From an uncultured Acidimicrobiales bacterium (GTDB lineage: Bacteria > Actinomycetota > Acidimicrobiia > Acidimicrobiales > SZUA-35), in contig CALEWY010000014.1 of assembly GCA_937925335.1 (NCBI GenBank), positions 1 through 61,702 on the forward strand: a DNA stretch of 61,702 bases, written 5' to 3'. Both the position numbers and the translations under genes were made by a program. Positions 7,828 through 16,117 of the stretch are shown here, piece after piece. A model generated the notes under the pieces. The model worked only from the letters and a program-made list of their open reading frames with translations, had not been told where the DNA came from and did no database searches. Within the stretch, counting starts at the first letter, position 1. Each line of letters opens with the position of its first letter.

Positions 7828-9777
7828 GTGACATCCGTCTGGCCTCTTCTCGAGCCTCGGTTGGCGCACGTTCAGAAGCCAGCCCGCTACATCGGCTGCG
7901 AAGACGGTGCCAAGGCGAAGGCCCCTGATCCCGCTCTTGTGAGCTGGCTCTTTACCTATCCCGACACCTATGAGATCGGGTTGCCCAACCAGGGCTTGCA
8001 GATCCTCTACGAGATCATCAACGAGCGCCCAGACGGTCGTGCTGATCGCAGCTACGCACCGTGGCACGATCTCGAAGCCATTATGCGAGCCGACGGCATT
8101 CCGCTCTTCTCGGTTGAGCATCACACGCCGGCATCTGAGTTCGATGTGATCGCCTTTGGTGTGTCGGCCGAGCTGACCTACACGAACGTCGTGAACTGCA
8201 TCGACTTGGCTGGCATCCCGTTGCGGGCTGCGGATCGGACACTCGAGCACTCCCTGGTCGTCGCCGGTGGCCACTGCATGTTTAACCCCGAGCCGCTCGC
8301 ACCGTTCCTCGACGCAGTCGTGCTTGGCGACGGCGAAGAGGCCGTTGGTGAGATGACCGACGTCATCGTCGCCCATCGAGCATCGGAATCGGGCAGCCGT
8401 CACGATCTGCTCATGGCATTGGCCCAGGTCGAGGGTGTGTACGTCCCGGCTCTCTACGAGCCGAGCTACGACTCCGTCACCGGCCACCTCATCGCAACGA
8501 CCCCGCTGTTCGATGGTGTGCCGGCCCAGATCGAGAAGCGGACCATCGCCGACCTCGGCGAATGGCCATACCCGAAAGAGCAGCTCGTCCCGCTCACCGA
8601 AGTGGTGCACGATCGGCTCAACGTCGAGGTGTTCCGAGGCTGCACCCGCGGCTGTCGCTTCTGCCAGGCCGGCATGATCACGCGGCCGGTCCGCGAACGT
8701 CCAGCTGACCAGGTTCGAACCATGGTGAAGAAGGGTGTCGAGCGCACCGGTTACGACGAGGTCTCGCTCACCTCACTCTCCACGGCTGACTTCAGCGACA
8801 TCCAAGACACCGTGTCCGGGATCATGGACGACAGCGATGAAGCGGGCTGTGGTCCGCTGAGCGTGTCGCTGCCCAGCCTTCGAGTCGATGCGTTTGGTGT
8901 TGGAATCTCCGCTCAATTGCAGCGGGCAAAGCGAGGTGGACTCACCTTCGCTCCCGAGGCTGGAACCTGGCGTATGCGCCAGATCATCAACAAGTTGATT
9001 CGCGAAGAAGACCTCTACGAAGCCGTTGATGCAGCGTTCTCGCAGGGTTGGCAGCGGGTCAAGCTCTACTTCTTGATCGGCCTTCCGTCCGAAACCGACG
9101 AAGACACGCTCGGCATCGCTGAACTCGCCAAGAACTGCGTCGAGATCGGCAAGAAGTACAACAAACGAGCCAGTGTCACGGCGTCGGTTGGTGGCTTCGT
9201 GCCAAAGCCATTCACACCGTTCCAGTGGTTTGGCCAGAACACCGCAGAAGAGTTGCAGCGCAAGGTCAACTTGTTGCGCGACGCCACTCGCCGTTCCAAG
9301 GGTGTGCAGCTCAAGTGGCACGACCCGGAGGCAACGTTCGCCGAGGGGCTTGCGAGCCGAGGCGACCGTCGGATAGCCGACGTGATCGAAACCGTTTGGC
9401 GCAACGGCGGCACCTTCCAGGAATGGTCGGAGTGCTTCGAGCTCGACCGCTGGACCAACGCCCTCGCCGAGCACGAGATCGGTGAAGAGTTCTTCACCTA
9501 TCGCCATCGCAATCTCGACGAAGGGCTGCCCTGGGACCACCTCTCAGCGGGCCTTCACAAAGATTTCCTTTGGGATGACTGGCAAGATTCGCTTGCCGAA
9601 GTTGGTCTTCCCGACTGCCGTTGGACCCCGTGTTATGACTGCGGGGCCTGTACTGGCTATGGCATTGAGCATGTCGTCGCATCGGCGACACCTCCCGCTG
9701 GCGGAAGCCAGGGGACAGGCCAAGACCTCGAGACCGGCGGGGCTGTTCCCGTCACGCTTCTCACCGGACCACGATGA
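7828..9777 (+). CDS. radical SAM protein, TIGR03960 family
   Basis: B12-binding-type radical SAM protein found upstream of the DUF2344 (TIGR03936) partner in many bacteria; the substrate is not established. From GTG 7828 it has 649 residues, beginning TSVWPLLEPRLAHVQKPARYIG, which resembles the usual family N-terminus. The 4Fe-4S/SAM motif CTRGCRFCQAG follows VEVFRG at about residues 272-282. A C-terminal Cys cluster (PCYDCGACTGYG) is present. An in-frame GTG at 7756 would add 24 residues and has its own TAGATT hexamer plus a GGAGA. I prefer 7828 from protein similarity. The 3' end overlaps the next gene (ATGA at 9774). Confidence 0.92.
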   Translation: MTSVWPLLEPRLAHVQKPARYIGCEDGAKAKAPDPALVSWLFTYPDTYEIGLPNQGLQILYEIINERPDGRADRSYAPWHDLEAIMRADGIPLFSVEHHTPASEFDVIAFGVSAELTYTNVVNCIDLAGIPLRAADRTLEHSLVVAGGHCMFNPEPLAPFLDAVVLGDGEEAVGEMTDVIVAHRASESGSRHDLLMALAQVEGVYVPALYEPSYDSVTGHLIATTPLFDGVPAQIEKRTIADLGEWPYPKEQLVPLTEVVHDRLNVEVFRGCTRGCRFCQAGMITRPVRERPADQVRTMVKKGVERTGYDEVSLTSLSTADFSDIQDTVSGIMDDSDEAGCGPLSVSLPSLRVDAFGVGISAQLQRAKRGGLTFAPEAGTWRMRQIINKLIREEDLYEAVDAAFSQGWQRVKLYFLIGLPSETDEDTLGIAELAKNCVEIGKKYNKRASVTASVGGFVPKPFTPFQWFGQNTAEELQRKVNLLRDATRRSKGVQLKWHDPEATFAEGLASRGDRRIADVIETVWRNGGTFQEWSECFELDRWTNALAEHEIGEEFFTYRHRNLDEGLPWDHLSAGLHKDFLWDDWQDSLAEVGLPDCRWTPCYDCGACTGYGIEHVVASATPPAGGSQGTGQDLETGGAVPVTLLTGPR

Positions 9778-10556
9778 GTCCGCAGCCCCGCTTCACGGTT
9801 CGCCTTCGCTTCACCAAACAAGGCAAGATCCGGTTCACGAGCCACCGAGACGTGGCTCGATTGTTCGAGCGGGCACTCCGAAAACTCCGGCTTCCAATCT
9901 CGTACTCCGAGGGATTCTCGCCTCGACCTCGCGTCAGCTTCGGGCTGGCGTTGTCGGTGGCACATGAATCGGATGCCGAATACCTCGATATCGATCTGGT
10001 CACGCCGATCGATCTCGAGGACCTGCCCTCCCGGCTCTGTGAAGCGCTGCCAGACGGTTTGACCGTCGTCGCAGCACAACACATCGAGCCCGGAACGGCA
10101 TCGCTTCAGGAGGCGATTTCCTCTTGTCGTTGGTTGATTGAAGTACTCGATCAACCAATGGATGACGTGACAGCTGCTGTGTCCACCCTTCTCAACGCCA
10201 CCGAGCTTCCGCTCGAACGGCAACGGAAGGGAAAGACCACCGTGGTTGATGTCCGCCCCTGTGTCCTCGAACTCGAGGTTGTGGGGCCGACGCCGAACGG
10301 TGTGCAGTTGGCTGCTCTGCTCTCAACTGAGCCTGTGTCGTTACGACCTTCTGAGTTCATCTCCGCACTTTCAATCGCGGAACCGTCGTTGACAGACGTT
10401 CGAGAGGGTTGGGTCCGCCGCACCCACCAATTCACCACCACGAGCGATGGACATCGGTCCGAGCCCATAGCGGTTCCCGAACCATCGCCGGCCACTGAAC
10501 AGACTCCCGAGCCAGCCGATTCGTCGGCGATGGCGGGGGCTGGAGGTGGCCGATGA
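9774..10556 (+). CDS. DUF2344 / TIGR03936 family protein
   Basis: 260 residues. The N-terminus RLRFTKQGKIRFTSHRDVARLFERALRKLRLPISYSEGFSPRPRVSFG is the family signature. This family occurs as a separate protein next to, or fused with, the TIGR03960 radical SAM protein and is often followed by RNase E/G and rplU-rpmA, as here. The biochemical role is unknown; a role in RNA or ribosome modification is an inference from context. The four-base overlap with the upstream gene suggests coupled translation. The C-terminal 40 residues are Ser/Pro/Glu-rich and unconserved in appearance. Confidence 0.9.
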   Translation: MSPQPRFTVRLRFTKQGKIRFTSHRDVARLFERALRKLRLPISYSEGFSPRPRVSFGLALSVAHESDAEYLDIDLVTPIDLEDLPSRLCEALPDGLTVVAAQHIEPGTASLQEAISSCRWLIEVLDQPMDDVTAAVSTLLNATELPLERQRKGKTTVVDVRPCVLELEVVGPTPNGVQLAALLSTEPVSLRPSEFISALSIAEPSLTDVREGWVRRTHQFTTTSDGHRSEPIAVPEPSPATEQTPEPADSSAMAGAGGGR

Positions 10557-10571
10557 GAAGGGACAACCTCA

Positions 10572-12344
10572 ATGAACGTTTCCGACGACGGCGGCGAAGC
10601 TGCCGATCGGGGACCCGCCGAGCGAGCATCAGCTCCTCGGTCCTCAACTTCCAAAGCAAAACCACGGATCGGCGATCGCCGACCAGCACCAGCCGCTGAA
10701 TCTGCAGCACAATCAGCAGACAGCGAAGCTGGCGAGAAAGAGAGCGGCCAATCAAAGAAGAATTCTGGGAATCGCCAGGGACGAAACCGCTCAAACGGCG
10801 GTGGTTCCGGCGATGCCAAGCCTGCGCAGAACAACCAGGGTGCCCAGAACAACCACAACAACCAGGATGGCCAGGGCGACTCTGAAGGCGGCTCGTCTGC
10901 CTCCAAGCGTCGCCGTCGCCGTCGCCGCGGCGGTAAGAAAACGGGCGGTGGTGACCGTCCCGTCGAGCAGGTGTTGGCAGGCGGTCCCGTCGAGCTCGAC
11001 GAGAGTCAGCTGAGCCGTCGCCGTGGCCGCAGCCGCAACGGAAAGCCGATCGGCCGCTACCAGATGGTGGTCTCCAAGCGTGATGATGCGACGCACATCG
11101 CGGTGCTCGAGGGGCGGAACCTCATCGAGTACTACGTCTCGCGCCCAAGTGACGACGTCTTCCAGATCCACGGCAACATCTATCTCGGTCGTGTGCAGAA
11201 CGTGTTGCCCGGGATGGAAGCAGCGTTCGTCGATATCGGAACACCAAAGAACGCCGTCCTCTATCGAGGCGATGTGCAGTACGACCCCTCCGACTACGAC
11301 GAGTCGAAGGGTCGAGCGAAGATCGAGCAGCTGCTCAAGCCTCGCCAGACCGTGCTGTGCCAAGTCACCAAAAACCCGATTGCACACAAAGGTGCCCGCC
11401 TCACGACCGAGGTCTCGCTGCCAGGGCGTTTCGTCGTGCTGGTTCCTGGCGGTGACACCTACGGCATCTCAAAACGGCTCCCCGACCCCGAGCGCAAACG
11501 ACTCCGTCAGGTGCTCGATCGGATTCGTCCGAAGGGTCATGGCCTAATCGTTCGAACCGCAGCCGAGAACGTCACTGCGGAAGAGATCGAGCGTGACGTC
11601 GCTGGACTCGTGCAGCAGTGGGAGCAGATCGAACAGCTCGCGAAGAAGGCAAAGGCGCCATCGCTGCTCTATCGCGAGCCCGACATGTCCACCCGTGTGA
11701 TCCGCGAAGAGTTCAACAAGGAATACCGCGGGATCATGATCGACGATAAGGCGCTCTACGACGAAGTGTCCGACTACGTCTCGGTCATCACCCCAGCGCT
11801 CGCTGATCGAGTCGAGTTCTACGACGCCACTGCGGAGAAGTTGCCGTGCTTCGAACGGTTCCACGTCCATGAGCAACTCCACAAAGCGCTCGATCGCAAG
11901 GTGTGGTTGCCGTCGGGCGGCTCCCTCATCATCGAGGGCACCGAGGCCTTGACGGTCATCGATGTCAACACCGGTAAAAACGTCGGCTCATCAAGTCTCG
12001 AAGAGACCGTCTATCGCAACAACCTTGAAGCCGCTGAGGAGGTCGCCCACCAGCTGCGACTGCGCGACATCGGCGGCATCATCGTGATCGACTTCGTCGA
12101 CATGGAAGATCGCAAGAACCGCGATGACGTCATGCGGGTGTTCCGCAAGGCCCTGAGCCGTGACAAAACCCGTACCCAGGTGTTCGACATCAGCGAGCTC
12201 GGCCTTGCTGAAATGACCCGCAAACGTATTGGTGAGGGCTTGCTCGAGAGCCTGTCTTCGGCCTGTCCGCACTGTGATGGTCGGGGTATGCAGATCGACA
12301 CAGGCCTGGCGCCGAAGAAGTCAAAATCTCGATCGGCGAAGTGA
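10572..12344 (+). CDS. rne: ribonuclease E/G
   Basis: Endoribonuclease for mRNA decay and rRNA maturation. Of its 590 residues, about 1-150 are low-complexity (Asn/Gly/Ser-rich with a run of seven arginines), as in actinobacterial RNase E, where such tails bind RNA or partners. The S1 domain follows (YYVSRPSDDVFQIHGNIYLG and on), then the catalytic DNase I-like domain with metal-binding aspartates in LTVIDVNTGKN and GGIIVIDFVDM. A zinc-link-like CPHCDGRG sits near the C-terminus. The ATG has AAGGGA upstream. The rne/rng distinction is not decided by sequence alone. Confidence 0.95.
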   Translation: MNVSDDGGEAADRGPAERASAPRSSTSKAKPRIGDRRPAPAAESAAQSADSEAGEKESGQSKKNSGNRQGRNRSNGGGSGDAKPAQNNQGAQNNHNNQDGQGDSEGGSSASKRRRRRRRGGKKTGGGDRPVEQVLAGGPVELDESQLSRRRGRSRNGKPIGRYQMVVSKRDDATHIAVLEGRNLIEYYVSRPSDDVFQIHGNIYLGRVQNVLPGMEAAFVDIGTPKNAVLYRGDVQYDPSDYDESKGRAKIEQLLKPRQTVLCQVTKNPIAHKGARLTTEVSLPGRFVVLVPGGDTYGISKRLPDPERKRLRQVLDRIRPKGHGLIVRTAAENVTAEEIERDVAGLVQQWEQIEQLAKKAKAPSLLYREPDMSTRVIREEFNKEYRGIMIDDKALYDEVSDYVSVITPALADRVEFYDATAEKLPCFERFHVHEQLHKALDRKVWLPSGGSLIIEGTEALTVIDVNTGKNVGSSSLEETVYRNNLEAAEEVAHQLRLRDIGGIIVIDFVDMEDRKNRDDVMRVFRKALSRDKTRTQVFDISELGLAEMTRKRIGEGLLESLSSACPHCDGRGMQIDTGLAPKKSKSRSAK

Positions 12345-12367
12345 GCGGGGAACGCGGCGCGAACCGC

Positions 12368-12373
12368 TAGCCT
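12368..12373 (+). promoter_or_regulatory. -10 hexamer of rplU
   Basis: TAGCCT ten bases before ATG 12384, with no Shine-Dalgarno between; predicted leader four bases or fewer. Confidence 0.4.
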
Positions 12374-12383
12374 TGTGGACCTT

Positions 12384-12692
12384 ATGTACGCAGTCGTGGC
12401 CACTGGTGGCAAGCAGTATCGAGTCGAAGAAGGCCAGACCCTCCGGGTCGAGCGCGTGGGAGCTGTCGGCGATGCCGTCGAGCTTCGCCCCGTGCTCCTG
12501 GTCGATGGTGGCGATGTATTGTCCACCCCCGATCAGCTCGCAGGCGTGACGGTCTCTGCCAAGGTCCTCGGTGAGGTCAAGGGCAAGAAGATCGACGGGT
12601 TCACCTACAAGTCCAAGACCAACCAGCGACGTCGTTACGGTCATCGTCAGACCTACGCAAACGTCGAGATCACCGGAATCAAGCGAGGCTGA
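12384..12692 (+). CDS. rplU: 50S ribosomal protein L21
   Basis: Binds 23S rRNA in the large subunit. The 102 residues from ATG 12384 start [17 protein letters not shown], the canonical L21 N-terminus, and end with the basic [22 protein letters not shown] segment. An in-frame GTG at 12375 would add only three residues and is less likely. rpmA begins two bases after the stop (TGATATG), the standard L21-L27 operon. Confidence 0.98.
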   Translation: MYAVVATGGKQYRVEEGQTLRVERVGAVGDAVELRPVLLVDGGDVLSTPDQLAGVTVSAKVLGEVKGKKIDGFTYKSKTNQRRRYGHRQTYANVEITGIKRG

Positions 12693-12693
12693 T

Positions 12694-12945
12694 ATGTCAA
12701 AGACCAAAGGTGGCGGTTCAACTAGGAACGGCCGAGATTCAGAATCCAAGCGCCTCGGCGTGAAGGTCTTTGATGGCACGGCTGTCAAGCCAGGCGCCAT
12801 CATCATGCGCCAGCGTGGAACCAAGTTCCATCCCGGAGCCAACGTGAAAAAGGGCGGCGACGACACGCTCTTCGCCACCGCCGAAGGCAAGGTCAAGTTC
12901 GGCTTCCGCAAGGGCCGCAAGTTGGTCGACGTCCTGACGGACTAG
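12694..12945 (+). CDS. rpmA: 50S ribosomal protein L27
   Basis: L27 reaches toward the peptidyl-transferase centre. It has 83 residues beginning [21 protein letters not shown] and carrying the core [20 protein letters not shown]. The N-terminus is already in mature form, so no protease-cleaved prosequence is seen (unlike Firmicutes). It ends the ribosomal pair and is followed by a strong terminator at 12970. Confidence 0.97.
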   Translation: MSKTKGGGSTRNGRDSESKRLGVKVFDGTAVKPGAIIMRQRGTKFHPGANVKKGGDDTLFATAEGKVKFGFRKGRKLVDVLTD

Positions 12946-12969
12946 CCCCCACAACACTTCGATTGTTGA

Positions 12970-13000
12970 AAGCGCCGCCTTCGGGCGGCGCTTTTCGTTT
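12970..13000 (+). terminator. intrinsic terminator after rpmA
   Basis: Ten-pair stem AAGCGCCGCC / GGCGGCGCTT with a TTCG tetraloop (12980-12983), followed by T-rich TTCGTTTTG. It separates rplU-rpmA from the TadE-like operon. Confidence 0.9.
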
Positions 13001-13075
13001 TGCACCCCAATTCGGGTGTTGGGCAGTCTTGCTTCAGGGGTAAAGACTCGGAGGCCACCTGCCGATAGTGCGTAC

Positions 13076-13711
13076 ATGACTCTGGCCGGCACACGCCATC
13101 GCGAGCGCGGATCGTCACTCATTGAGGCGGCGATCGTCACGTTGCCCTTCATGATTATCCTCTTCGCAGTTTTCGAATTCGGATTGCTCTCGCGCAACAA
13201 CTTGACGACGACCAATGCGTCTCGCGAAGGCGGTCGAGCGGCGTCGGTCTTCGGTAACGACGGCGACGCTGACTACTTCACGTTGCAAACGATCAAACAT
13301 GCGGTCGAGCCAATGGGCGTCGAACATGTCGAGTTCGTCGTGATCTACCGAGTGAACGAGATCGGCGACCCGATGAACCCATCGTGCCTCACCGGTTCGG
13401 TGACACTCGTCGACCCGCTGAACCCGCCGACCGGCACGAACGCTCAACCGTGTAATCACTACACCCAGGATCAGCTGCAAAACGCTGCGTTGCTCGACAG
13501 TGCCTTCAACCCGACTGGCGAATTTGGATGCGGCCCGATCGCCATCGACCGCTTCTGGTGCCCGAGCGACCGTGAAGTCTCACTGTCGGCTCAACCTGAC
13601 CTCGTCGGTGTGTATGTCCAGACCAACCACGACTACGTCACAAAGTTCTTTGGTGACAGCCGCACGCTGCAAGAAGAAACCGTGATCCAGATCGAGCCGG
13701 AGGAACAGTGA
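13076..13711 (+). CDS. TadE-like pseudopilin protein 1
   Basis: 211 residues from ATG 13076 (upstream in-frame starts would lie in the gap after the terminator). A short basic N-terminus, then RGSSLIEAAIVTLPFMIILFAVFEFGLLSR (about 11-40), the TadE-family motif with the conserved Glu and one membrane helix, processed like a prepilin in Tad systems. The rest is extracellular, with four Cys (SCLTG, QPCNHY, FGCGP, FWCPSD) that may form disulfides. First gene of a three-gene operon; the stop overlaps the next gene. No Tad ATPase or secretin lies in the window, so the assembly machinery must be elsewhere or absent. Confidence 0.82.
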   Translation: MTLAGTRHRERGSSLIEAAIVTLPFMIILFAVFEFGLLSRNNLTTTNASREGGRAASVFGNDGDADYFTLQTIKHAVEPMGVEHVEFVVIYRVNEIGDPMNPSCLTGSVTLVDPLNPPTGTNAQPCNHYTQDQLQNAALLDSAFNPTGEFGCGPIAIDRFWCPSDREVSLSAQPDLVGVYVQTNHDYVTKFFGDSRTLQEETVIQIEPEEQ

Positions 13712-14328
13712 TGTCGATTCGTCGAACGGATCGCGACGGAGAGAAGGGTTCGATCATCGTCGAGCTCGCACTCGTCGTGCCAGTGCTGATGATCATCGTT
13801 CTTGGTCTCTTCGAGACCGGCATGATGTGGAACGCCAACCAGGGTGTTGTGCAAGCCGCCCGTGGTGGTGCCCGAACCGTTTCCCAGCTCGGGAAGGACG
13901 ACTTGTCGGACATGTCGGCGCTTCGCGCCGTCGCTGCAACGATCGGAAGCGATACCGATCGAATCATCCGAGTTGTGATCTTCGAGCCGAACGCTGCAGG
14001 GAACGCTCCAGCGACGTGCGTCGACGATGTCATCGGCAACGAAGCCGGACAGAACTGCAACGTGTACGTCCAAGCCGACATCGCACAGCTCAACAACGAT
14101 GGACACTTCGACGGCAGCCTCGGCGACGACACAAGCTGTGGCGCCGGCGCCTCCTCGAACTGGTGCCCGGGAGCACCGGGCGAACGAAGCGACTTCCAGC
14201 AGACCGCCACCTTCGTTGGCGTGCAGGTCGTGCTCGAGCAGGACTACCTCACCGGGTTCTTCGGACCTGGCACGTACGAGATCACTGAAACAACCGTCAT
14301 GCGAATCGAACCCAAGGTCCAGCCATGA
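13708..14328 (+). CDS. TadE-like pseudopilin protein 2
   Basis: 206 residues if translated from GTG 13708 (ATG 13711 is one codon later; both overlap the previous stop). The N-terminal EKGSIIVELALVVPVLMIIVLGLFETGMMW (about 12-41) is a TadE motif and helix. The ectodomain carries Cys in ATCVDD, QNCNVY, TSCGAG and NWCPG, and a closing ITETTVMRIEP that parallels the upstream protein's LQEETVIQIEP. The two are therefore probably diverged duplicates. It overlaps the next gene by four bases (ATGA). Confidence 0.82.
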   Translation: MMSIRRTDRDGEKGSIIVELALVVPVLMIIVLGLFETGMMWNANQGVVQAARGGARTVSQLGKDDLSDMSALRAVAATIGSDTDRIIRVVIFEPNAAGNAPATCVDDVIGNEAGQNCNVYVQADIAQLNNDGHFDGSLGDDTSCGAGASSNWCPGAPGERSDFQQTATFVGVQVVLEQDYLTGFFGPGTYEITETTVMRIEPKVQP

Positions 14329-16049
14329 GCGAGTCGACGAACCCATCCACGATCGAGCGAGCGAAGGAGAAAGCCGAAAAGGGCTACGTCATGGCGACGA
14401 CCGCCCTGCTGCTCGTTCCGCTCTTGATCTTTGCTGCTTTCGCCACCGATGTTGGTGCGTGGTACGTCCGAGGCCAGGACATCCAGCGAGCAGCGGATGC
14501 TGGCGCTCTCGCCGGTGTTGTTTGGATGCCGAACGAGACTCAGGCCTCCGCGGCCGTCTTGCAGACCATCCGACTGAACGGTTACCCGACCGCCGTCGTC
14601 GTCGATGACGCCACGTTCAATTTCACCGCTGACGATCCCGATCCGGTTCCCCAGATTCGCATCTCCTCGACTGGTAACCAGCAGCTGCGTGTCGATCTCA
14701 AGTCCGAAGGTGAGGTCTTCTTCGGCTCGCTCGTGATGGACGGCATCTCGATCGAGCGGTACGCCCAGGCCGAGTACACCCTGCCCGTCCCGATGGGGAA
14801 CCCTGGTAACGCCCTGGGAACCGGCGCTGAAACCGACTACGGCCGTGTCGACAACTTCTACCTCCGTGCGATGCCTCGTTGTGAGTTTCGTCAAAACGGC
14901 GACTTCATCGGAGCCGCCCGTTCGGTTGCTGTGTGCGAACCGACGACTGCTGGCGAGCCGAACCCGCAGTACGAAGTCGACGGACACGCCTTCATCGCCG
15001 AGATCCCTGATCCGGCCGGTGGCTGGGAAATCCAGGCCCGCGCAACATGCTGGGCCCGTAACGGCACCCGTGGCGACCAGGCTGACGCTCCGCTGCAGTT
15101 CACGCTCTTCAACACCGACTCCACACCGCTCGATGACTACGACAACGAGAACATCCCGGCGATCAGCACGCTGACGATCAACAACCCTCGTCCGGATGGC
15201 TCGGCTGGAAGCTACGACCCGGCGTTCTGTCAGCCCGGTGGCGCAACGACGTCCACATGGTCGGTGACCGGTGGTGACCCTGGTGAGTGGCGCAATATTG
15301 GAACGGTCTTCCAGGCCGGTCGTTACGTGCTGCGAACCGAGAACATCTGGAACGACCTCGATCCGGACGGCACGGGCCCACTCGCCCCGCCGACCAACGT
15401 GCGTCGTGCGCTCTACTCGCTGCGCATCGTGCCTGCAGGAACCGGCAACGGAACCTTCGCCTGTTCACGAGTGGGTGCTGGTGCACTCGCAACCTGCCCG
15501 GCGATCTATGGCCGTGACTTCGTCACAACCTTCACCAACGAGACCATGCTCCCCGCCGTTCCTGCGGGTAGCCCGAACAGCGCCACCTTGTCGCTCGCCG
15601 AGATTGGTCCAGAACACGCTGGCAAGAAGATCGAGATCATCCTCTTCGACCCCGCTGATGGTCTCGATGAGATGTTCGTGCTTCGTCCAGACGGAACGGC
15701 AGCGTCGATTCGCTGGCGCACGATCGATACCGACTTCTACAACTACCGCACAACTCGAACCGACTACAAGGTCGGCGACGGCCCGGTGGCGGAACAGATC
15801 TGCGGTACCGAGTCCTGCATCACGCAGAACGCCTACGGAAACGGAACCGCCTACGGCTTCCAGGACCGCACGCTTCGGATCGTCGTCGACATTCCTGCCG
15901 ACTACGACACCACCGGGTGTGTTCAGATCGCCGGCCAGCCGGACGACTGCTGGTGGGAAGTTCGTTACGACGACAGCAACGGCAGCATCAACGAAACGCT
16001 CACATGGAGCGTGAAGGTCATCGGCGATCCGGTTCGCCTCATCGACTGA
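14325..16049 (+). CDS. TadG-like pilus-assembly/surface protein
   Basis: 574 residues. The N-terminal region KGYVMATTALLLVPLLIFAAFATDVGAWYVRGQDIQRAADAGALAGVVWMP (about 19-69) is the Tad-like pilus assembly N-terminal domain, with the DAGALAGV signature. The remaining ~500 residues form a large extracellular region, rich in Asn, Thr, Gly and aromatics with about a dozen Cys, without a von Willebrand domain I can recognise. It is translationally coupled to the preceding TadE-like genes. Likely a minor pilin or surface adhesin; the exact role is unknown. Confidence 0.78.
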   Translation: MSESTNPSTIERAKEKAEKGYVMATTALLLVPLLIFAAFATDVGAWYVRGQDIQRAADAGALAGVVWMPNETQASAAVLQTIRLNGYPTAVVVDDATFNFTADDPDPVPQIRISSTGNQQLRVDLKSEGEVFFGSLVMDGISIERYAQAEYTLPVPMGNPGNALGTGAETDYGRVDNFYLRAMPRCEFRQNGDFIGAARSVAVCEPTTAGEPNPQYEVDGHAFIAEIPDPAGGWEIQARATCWARNGTRGDQADAPLQFTLFNTDSTPLDDYDNENIPAISTLTINNPRPDGSAGSYDPAFCQPGGATTSTWSVTGGDPGEWRNIGTVFQAGRYVLRTENIWNDLDPDGTGPLAPPTNVRRALYSLRIVPAGTGNGTFACSRVGAGALATCPAIYGRDFVTTFTNETMLPAVPAGSPNSATLSLAEIGPEHAGKKIEIILFDPADGLDEMFVLRPDGTAASIRWRTIDTDFYNYRTTRTDYKVGDGPVAEQICGTESCITQNAYGNGTAYGFQDRTLRIVVDIPADYDTTGCVQIAGQPDDCWWEVRYDDSNGSINETLTWSVKVIGDPVRLID

Positions 16050-16060
16050 TCGCTGCCCAC

Positions 16061-16090
16061 AATCTCTGCTCGCTGAATCTCTGCTCACTG
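16061..16090 (+). repeat. 15-bp tandem repeat x2 in the tadG-like/obgE gap
   Basis: AATCTCTGCTCGCTG (16061-16075) and AATCTCTGCTCACTG (16076-16090) differ at one base. They begin 12 bases after the stop of the TadG-like gene. Confidence 0.9.
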
Positions 16091-16105
16091 GCGGGGTCGG
16101 CTCCC

Positions 16106-16111
16106 TAGACT
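16106..16111 (+). promoter_or_regulatory. leaderless -10 hexamer of obgE
   Basis: TAGACT, six bases before GTG 16118; no Shine-Dalgarno in a usable position. Confidence 0.5.
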
Positions 16112-16117
16112 CCTGGG

